In this document: positions 1 to 9,100 of the stretch, piece after piece
Numbering within the stretch: position 1 is the stretch's first letter
How the letters are laid out: each line of letters begins with the position of its first letter
Assembly (NCBI GenBank): GCA_028565635.1
Contig: JAOXYB010039751.1
Span: forward strand, 1 to 13,198
Origin: Phoronis ovalis
Lineage: Eukaryota > Phoronida > Phoronidae
DNA length: 13,198 nt
Direction: 5' to 3'
Translations under genes and position numbers: made by a program
Notes under the pieces: model-generated
The model's input: only the letters and a program-made list of their open reading frames with translations
What the model was told of the DNA's origin: nothing
The model's database searches: none

Positions 1-28
1 TATAATTTCCATTTTTGTCTTGTTATAC

Positions 29-168
29 CTTTATTGGTTGAACGACCACTACAGACTGGAAAAAAGACATAACAAATGTTATCAACCATGCTTCTGCTTT
101 TTCTTTGCCCCATTCCATACTGTAGAGAATAGTGAAAAATGCTGAAGTGGTCACACTGAAGAAACACA
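29..168 (-). CDS. Exon 20: end of TM4 and TM5
   Basis: This 140-base exon is phase 1 in, phase 0 out (GTATAA at 28). Joined to exon 19 it gives FAWVLCFFSVTTSAFFTILY, completing TM4. Then comes SMEWGKEKAEAWLITFVMSF and TM5 (FQSVVVVQPIK). The SAFFT-x-LYS, WG-x-x-x-x-x-WL and QP-x-K marks are conserved in polycystin-1 proteins. The remaining segments, including the six-pass polycystin channel domain, must lie beyond the left edge. Confidence 0.94.
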
Positions 169-3100
169 CTGAAAAAGAAAAGTTTTGATTATTTCAGTAG
201 ACATTTCACGGATTATTTTAACTGTATGCTATGTGCAATATTATAAACAGCAATAAAAACTAGAAGCTGCTGTCATATGTATTTTCTCGAGTAAAATTAA
301 GACATTTGTCATCCTAATATATTTGATTTTGCTCCTAGTAATAATAATAATAATTGTGGTCCGTCTGAAATAAATGCGACTATATTAGTCGAATTTATTG
401 AAAACAATAGCTCTAAACCAAGCTAATTTACTGATTTACATTTGTTAACGAAAAGAACTTTTGAAACAGTTGTAGTACAAGATTTTCAGTGTTGTTTTCC
501 AGTTATGTACGGGTATACAATTTTATTTTCACTCACAGACCCAAGCAAAATAAATCGTCCACCAAGGTAAGAACCAGCCCTTTTTCTTTTTCTTTTTAGA
601 TTCGTCTGTTGTAATGTCGTATTTACGCTTCGGATGATGGGTCAAAATATTGTGTAGGCTCTCTACAAATTTGTTGTATTTTGACTTCTGTGGAATACTT
701 TTAAAAATTGAAGAATCTGCTTTAATATTCTTCCATTTGAATTTTTTTGATCTGATTTGGTTCCTTTGCATTATATTATTTCTTTTTGGTCTTGCTTTAC
801 GAAATATGGTAATAAGAGCCATATTAACCGGAAATACAATACATGTACTCACAGTACTAATAAACACTTGTTGCATTGTAAATGAAAGAGGCCCTATTTT
901 AATGGCTTCCACTTTTTGATTTGTTTCGCGTGAGTCCGCCTTAAAAAACATACAGTTGGCAATCATGGTACAAAACAGAAGGGAAAGACAACACGAGATT
1001 CTTTGAACGCGAGTAAAACTGCTTCGAGTTGGACGAGAAAGAACTGAAAACCATAAATGTTCGTTTGTAAGCTTTTTTCGAACTGATGAAGAGAACAGAT
1101 GTTTAAAGTTGCAAAGATCTTTCATTCCTGCCGCTGTAACAATCCGTTCAACTAAGCCGTCGTCTTCTTCAACTGCTAACCAACGATTCACCAAAAAGAA
1201 GAACCTAACAAGATAGAGATTACCTTTAAAAATCAAACATGAAAATCGTTGACATACCTTTATTCAATGCAATGTTAAAGCAATTTTGAAATTGAAAAAA
1301 CGGAGATTATTTAATATTATGATAAATCATTTGACACTATGAAGAAAACTTACTTTTCTCCTGTCTGTATGTCTGTAAGTTGAAGTTGGCTTAAGAACCA
1401 TCCCTTTTTAGAACCTTTTCCAGAATTATTATGCCAAATTCTGAGAAAATTTAGACTTCCGAGACATGATTCAACGCTTAATATAAAATTTAAAATGCTC
1501 CCTCTGCCAAATCCCTAAAGTAATAGAACAATCAAGGATATACCAATCAATGTAATACAACAAATACTTAAATACATAGTATATCATCATGGGCACTTTT
1601 TGCTTTATTTCAGAAAAAGAACGCTTGAAATTAATACATCCGTAAAGTGTGGTTCTGTAAAAAAGCGCCGTTCTCAAAAATAAAATTATAAAATATATTA
1701 TGTCATTAAAAAATGCGATGCATCTAGTGGCACGGAATTAAGCTATATTGCAAAAGCATCGCGCATTTATTGACTTAACAGCAGATTCCGTGCCCTTGCC
1801 TATAGTGATGTACCTCGAACTAGAACTAAAATAACCTAAAAAGCATTTTTTTCAAAAATAGATTGTGCTACACCCTCCTTCCAAAACGTATTAGTAACAC
1901 ACGGCTTGTTATCATCACTATGCACAGATAGAAACTTTGCCTCAGTACATCAGCATGTTCCTAAGTTACATGTACGTGTTCTTGGTTATACAGTACCTTT
2001 CTTTTTCCATCGGATAATTTTCTAACACCCGAGTCGCCTTCATCACCAGATATTATAAAACTGACTTTAGAATCAGAAGCCGCCGTTTTCTTCATTCCAG
2101 TGTACACGGTAATTTGATAATGGTATTTTTCTGTCGGTAGATTGTCCTCCAATGGTGTAGCACCCCACTGAAAAGTTGTAGGAAAAATAAAGTCAGCTAA
2201 AACTGTATTTCAACATTATTTATAACACGATGTTTTATCTAGTCTCAGAAATAATTTCGTCGGTAATATGTTTAAAAGATCACTTTTTTTATTTAGTGTA
2301 AATGAAAAAATATGAGCTGGTACTGCTACATGTAATAACTGGTGTGGAGATATGTGCTGGTGCTGCTACATGTAATAACTGGTGTGGAGATGAAAGTGTG
2401 AACAATGCAAACTGTTAATTGTTGCATAGTTTAGTGAATGATATATTGTAATTCATCCAAGGCAGTAAAAATGTGCAGACATGTCATCACGTTTCCTTTT
2501 GTTATAGACTGATTTTTGGATATTACACATTACACATTCATGGGCATAATTATTTAATTATACAATATTTTAGCCCAAATAACTGTACAGTCGCAAATAA
2601 CATGATTAACTGTGCTGGTTGTTTATGTTACCTTTATAAGATCTCTTTTATCTTCCCATCGAGCCCAGATAATGACAATAAAGTAAAAGATAAGAATGGA
2701 TACAACCGTGCTGAATACAGCCGCATTTTCACTGAGGTTCTTAAACTTATCAAAGACAGTATTAAAATCTATGGTGTTTGGCGGTACAACAAAATCCCCT
2801 CCGAAAGCAGTTAAATGAGTACACAGGCACTGAGTGTCGTAAATAGTGGTCAGACGTCCAACCTAAACAAAAAAAATAAAAGCATGAAAAAATAAGTACC
2901 AAATATATATCGACAGTTTCAAATAAATGTGAAAACCACTAAAATATTTGGAAATCACGCAGAGAAGAACAGACTGTATTCGAAAAAAACATCCACTTTT
3001 ACATTGTTGGTACTGTACGTAATAATCTGAAATAGTCCTATATTCATTACCTTTACGTCAGATTTACTTGTTGCTCTGAATGTTTATTTTTTCGTGAATA

Positions 3101-6100
3101 CAATTAATAGCGTATGTTCATCGTAATAAAGTGAATCCAGTATTGCTATGTTCTTACTTTACAACCATCCGAGGCCCATGTTTCCGTTGTCTCATTCCAA
3201 AATTTACATCCTGAAGTAAATGTTCTCAGAGAATAGGTATGATTAGACTCAGCCTCCGAAAAAAGGACACGTGTACCTGAAATATCATACGTTAATTATA
3301 AATTCAAATGTAGTTTAATTGTGAGACCACTTTAATATACAAATCCCAATGCACTATTGTATCGAGTTTTGTTTCTTAATTTATATCAAATATCTAATTA
3401 TTATGTCAGTGGAGTGTATCCGAGTGCTCAGGTGTCTAAACTATAAATTCATTAAAAGACTATTTATAAAATAAATAATTAGACTGCAATATTCGTTTTA
3501 AGACTAACCGATAAGCTTGATGCCAATGTAATATGTTCCATTCAGTCGCGTCAGATTTTGTGGTGGAAATACGGTATAGGTTAATTCTTCCAAAATAACC
3601 GGGTTCTCTGTACCAAATTCTTCTTCATCAAATGGAAAAATAGTTTTATAGTCGTAATAGGTTTCATTAGGAAATTCCATATATTTTACAAAAACCTAAA
3701 ATGCAAAAACTCAAAAAATTAAATTATTTACAAAAGTCTCTATACCATGAAATGTGAGGATAAAACCGGTTACAATACTCAACTAACGCTTTGAACTGAA
3801 ATATGTCGAGATAAAGCCACGGTATACAAACATCAGTCCGATGGTATCCAGTAAGATTCGGCCGTATATATACTGTATATGTTACACGGGGAATCTCGTT
3901 GCGTAAACATATACGTGCATGACTGCATAATAAGTGCGGTCGTTTTCACTTTGAGCACAAGCATCATTGGTGTATTACATACCTCATAAACGTCATCATC
4001 TTCCGGGCGTAAAATGATATGCAATGATGACTCATTTTGAGTTAGTACAATACTGTGAAAGTTCAGGGACTGACTTTCGAGTGACGTTTCCATTGTGTAG
4101 TTTCCAGCATTTGGAACTTTATCCGGATCACCTAAAATGATATCTTTTTATTTTTATGGCACTTTGGCATGTAGCATAATACAGAATGTTCCATTAAAAT
4201 GGGTTCTTCAAAATTAATTTGGTGCCGAACCGCAGTTATCCGCAACATATGTCACATAGAAAGAAAAGAAAAGGGAGAAAATTGTAGCATATTATAAGTA
4301 CCAATGGCAGTACAAGCTGTATATATATTGGTTATCTTATACCATGCTGCAATACAATATTCTCAAAATTAACGTCAGGAAATTTTAATTTTAATTAAAA
4401 TAATGAAACATTTTACAGCTTGAAAACATATCAAGTTTTTCATCCCGCATAGCTAAAAAGGGGAATGACTGAGTGCAACTCTCAAAGATATAAAACATGT
4501 TAAATTAAAAAAATTGATATATAACAATGTAACGTATTTTCTACCTGCTATCCATAATTCCACTGGTTCTGTCATATTGTCCATTGGAATAGCGTTACCG
4601 CTATCGTCAGTGTATTCTAAAGTAAGAACCCCAGAATCCACTGATTTTCTTGTTGTGTCCCATGTGTACGGATTTTTCTTTTGAGAGAAAAACTGAAACA
4701 TATGATTATGAAAATCTGAAAATATTTCAAGTTCACATATGTACGTGGAATACGATGATGAGTAAACGGTTTTATAAAGTTGTTATACATTGAATCAACA
4801 ATCTCATATTGGGAAAGAAAATGGAAACTAAAGCTAACTAAGCGGCGATACTATGAAAATTAATGACGAAAGTTCGTAAATGTGCAACGCAGAGTATAAG
4901 AAAACAGCCTATACACATACGAGAAACCTGGATATGTTATTATTATTATTACCTTTGTTCCAAGAGTGGAATTGCCACCAGCTGCATTCAAGGCGCCACC
5001 TGGCATGTTAAACCCTCCAGCATCTGATTTCATTTCTTGTTTTTCTACAATGAAAGACATATTATTTAATCTAAAAAAAATCGAAAAATAAAATAACATT
5101 TTCAGTAATTTGTTTAATATTTTTTGTAAGAATTTGACTATTAAAAAATACCTATCTGTGAAGTAAAATTATATCCATCCAGGAGTGTTGTCATACATAA
5201 TATTCATATTGATTCAGATAATGATTCAGATTCAGAAAATAGTGGCTCGAGATATTCAAGGTTCCTTGTAATTTATAAGATGATGTAAAGTTAACAAAAA
5301 ATTACATCTAAAACTGTATATACCTGTTGCATTTGCGCTGACCTTTGCTAATTTGACCGTTAATGATGGTGATGACAACTCTATCGTAGAATTATCGTCT
5401 TGCTTGCCTCCCAACACATCTGTTACACTACTAGCAGCACCCATTGCGCTCGTGGTAACAGTACGGTCCTGAAATATGCAAGACACACGTAATTAATGTA
5501 TTGGCGGCGCCTTGTTCTATAAAAGCAAATAATTTTATTCTTGCCTTGCTAAGTTATTCCTAAATTAATCATATGATCTACGTATGTTAGTCTATGTATG
5601 TTGTCAAAATTAGTCATTTTTCGTAATTTCAAACATAAACGTGTGATTTACTGACGTTTTGTCGTTGTTTCTCTAGTTCTTCCTCCCTTATTTTCTTTCT
5701 AGCTTCCAAAGCAACTGCTCGTTCACATGGATGCCAACATTCTATCATAACGTCCAGTTCCTCATCAGTAAAGTAATCGTACCTGGAAGAGATTAGATAA
5801 TGTAAGCTACCAAAAATAAATTATAAGTAAAGATATCCCAATTTAGTATATAATAGCTATAATGTAGCTTTGAAACTTGATAGTAAGGTTGTGCTACCAC
5901 TGTATACCATGTAGTAACTGTAAAAGAGTCGTTTTTATAAGAAACATTTATCTCGTTAAAAAATACTTGTTCCTTTGCTTATTTGCAAAGAGGAAAAATA
6001 AGTGCAAAGGTGAGTACATATATATTTAAACCTATATGTAGCAATTAAAATCTAAAACGTATGAAAATTTGAAAATCATCGTTATTTAGCATTTTACTAT

Positions 6101-9100
6101 ACATGCAAACTAAGCATACATTCAATACAAATTATTACAAATGTTCAAAATTAAAAATAGTTATGCTTAGATTTCTTCCCTATTGATATGAGGTATTTTA
6201 TAGCATACTAGGTGTACTCAATAATTCCTTTCTATAGTTAGTTAAACCTTTATTTGTAGTGTAAGTGATTGATAGTTTGCATCTACATAAAACATGAAAT
6301 AGAAAGTTTATCAAATGATGTAATAACTATGAGATAGGTCTATTAGAAACACATTTTTGCCACATTTCAGCTTTGTAGGCGCAAGGATTTTTAATTTATA
6401 TTTCTTTGAAAATTTAAATTCGAAGTAAATTATTTTAAACTCATGGAATTATTTTCAACTTTTGCCTTTGAATTCATTAACATAAAGTATATTAACTTTT
6501 GCTAAAATACATACTTTTACATGTCTATCACCTTCTATCATTTTGACTATGAAATTAACAGTGTTTTTTTGTAGGCGATACCTTAAAAGTAAATTACTGT
6601 CCTGAAGGAGATCTATCTGTAAAATACAGTATGCACCAAGCGTTATATGATAACAATACGGCAATTCATTACAACACTTACAATTCAGGGTCAACTGTCG
6701 GGTCCTTTTCTTCTGTGAACTCATCTTCTTCAAGCGTTTCCCCTTGGAAAGTAGGTGTAGGTGTCTGCTCGCTTGAATCACGTAGTTTGCGGCGCTTAGA
6801 TTTAGGTTGGTCTGGAGGAACATCTTCTGGACTTGGTAGAAGGTTACTGATAGCATTTACCATTGCTGTAAATTATATCGTACTAATTTACATAACATGT
6901 CGTCTTCTTTAAAGTATACGGATATACTGTTTTCATGCTAATCGATCGTTCAAGAAGTCTATGTTCTGCACATTTTAGTTGCAATGCGTCTAAACAATGT
7001 TTTGATTTTAATATAAATGAACTACCTGAATGTATAGATCATTCATGAGAAACAAATCATAATGTTTTGCTATATAGCATGGTGGAAAATTTGACAGTCA
7101 TTTTAAAACTAATCAAATCTCGTGTCCACTCAAACAAACATTCTCACGCAATAACATTTTATAAGGATACTTACTCCCTGCAACATTTTTTACATTACTT
7201 AAAGATTGGGATGCAAAGTTTTTAGTAGCTGCTCCAACATTTTTTAAAGCTGAAGATGCTGCCACCTACAAGTAAAAATGTGTAAAAAAAAGTTTGTTTA
7301 TGCGTTAATTTTCAAATGTTGAAATTATAATATCAATATACAGTAATTCTCCGGCTGGCCTAGCGCATGTCTCAACTATTCAGCTATGGCTGATCAACGA
7401 ATATAGTCATAAACATATTAAGCAATCCTGTTTTAACTTTATATAAGAGAAATAACATTCATTAATAAAGGACAACAGCTTTAATTGCAGTCAACTTCAT
7501 ATGTATAGATATAAATTAAATTTATCATAAACATCAAGAAATATATCACGAACTACGTAATGCATCTATTTTTTAAGATTCCACCCTTACCTTGCTGTCT
7601 GCAGATACTTCATCTTTCACGTCAGTTACCGACTTTAAGGCATCGGTTGTAGCTGTTAACTGACTGAAATCATTTAGATTGTTTGACACTGAAGCTAACG
7701 CTCCCAGCATTTTTGATCGCATCTAAAAAAAACAGATGTTAGAATAAGGAAAAGTATATCGGAAAAGTGTTTTTCTCCACTTACTTGATGTCAGTGGATG
7801 GCAACTGTAATAAAAACTAGTATACGTCTTCAGCGTATTAGTCTATAATATTGTCAAAAAGCTAAAATTGAGATATTGTATAAAAGTATGAAGACTATAA
7901 AATTAAGAGCACAAACTCACTTTACTTCTTGCAGCCTTGGCATCAGAATCGTTAGCCTGAAATGAGATTCAATACGATTGGTATTAATAATACATTATTG
8001 TACATGTATAGTGGTTTTACTGCATAAGGATTTTTCAAAATAGCTTGTGCTTACGTTAGGAAGTTTGTACTGCTCGAGTGTTATTCTGAGAGTCGTGGAC
8101 AAAAAGCTTTGGCTATAACGTTGACTATAGTTCTGTAAACTACATGATTGTTGGTTCCCCTAAAATACGAGTGGCTCAAATATTGCAGCAGATATGTTGC
8201 TTTTTTGCTTTCTGTCAGTTTTTTCATTGGAAAAACATTTAGAATTAGTTCTATTTATTTAGTTATATTAGCTATAATTTGTTACATGTATGCACTCGGA
8301 AATGCACAAATAATTAACGAAATGGCTTGGATTACTAAAAAAAGTTTTAAGTTTTACTCACCCCTCCAACATCGTTTAAAGTACCCGCGGCCATTGTAAT
8401 AATAGATAAAACAGCAGATATATCACCACTTGCAAGCAAATCGTCTAAATTATCTAGCGCTTCTTCAAGCGAAACATTCGTTAAACGGACAGTGTAGGAT
8501 ACGTCAACATAGGCTTGCCTAACGTCCTTACTTACGTAAGCGCGGAAGATATATGTTTCATTAAGAGCTAAACTTGAGCCAGCAAATCGTAACCTCTTTT
8601 CAGTAACAAAGGTCGCAATTGGTTCTGAATAGAAGCAGTTGCCAAACGCGTACAAAGCTATGTTAGATGAGTTATGAATCAGTTGTGACGACTCACGTAA
8701 CGTTAATAGATCATAATTATTCATGTCCCGTGGATCACTATCTGTTTTACAAATAATGTCAATGTATAAGTCAGGATCATATTGTAATTCAACATCAGGG
8801 TCACCAGATATGGTCAAGTCAATAGTTACGATTTCGGACTTTAACGCAATTCTTTCCTCATCACCGGAAATGACAGCAGCTAAGGGTGAAGGTATTATCT
8901 CAACGTATATATCACTCTTTGCAAATTTTAGCGGCCACTTTGCAGGTGCAGCTGTCACTGTCAACTTGTATAATCCATATTCAAACGTACGTGGATGTAA
9001 CGTAAATGTCGAGTCAGTCGTTTGTGGTACGCACAATTCTAACGCTGGCCTCTCAACGAAATGGTGTCCAGCAGGATGAAATCGAGTTGCTTGCCAAGTA

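Noticed and set aside
650-919. 89-residue plus-strand open frame
   Set aside because: It is antisense to exon 19, whose minus-strand protein matches the polycystin-1 TM2-TM3 region; the plus-strand translation matches nothing recognisable.
1471-1677. 68-residue minus-strand open frame
   Set aside because: It is in a different frame from the true PLAT exon at 1354-1514 and mostly intronic; it matches no part of the family.
1861-1930. Possible PLAT fragment reading HSDDNKPC on the minus strand
   Set aside because: It loosely recalls the HDNSG motif, but the genuine motif RIWHNNSGKG is found in exon 18 with proper splice sites and phase.
2473-2814. 113-residue plus-strand open frame
   Set aside because: It is antisense to the GPS/TM1 exon 16 and intron 16; no domain is seen.
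6455-6856. 133-residue minus-strand open frame
   Set aside because: It overlaps exon 8 in another frame and runs into intron 8. Only the frame at 6682-6865 has matching phases with exons 7 and 9.
6631-6912. 93-residue Ser/Gly-rich plus-strand open frame
   Set aside because: It is the antisense shadow of the charged exon 8.
8148-8399. 83-residue plus-strand open frame with hydrophobic stretch
   Set aside because: It spans an intron and parts of exons 3 and 4 on the opposite strand, and its hydrophobic look reflects AT-rich intron sequence.
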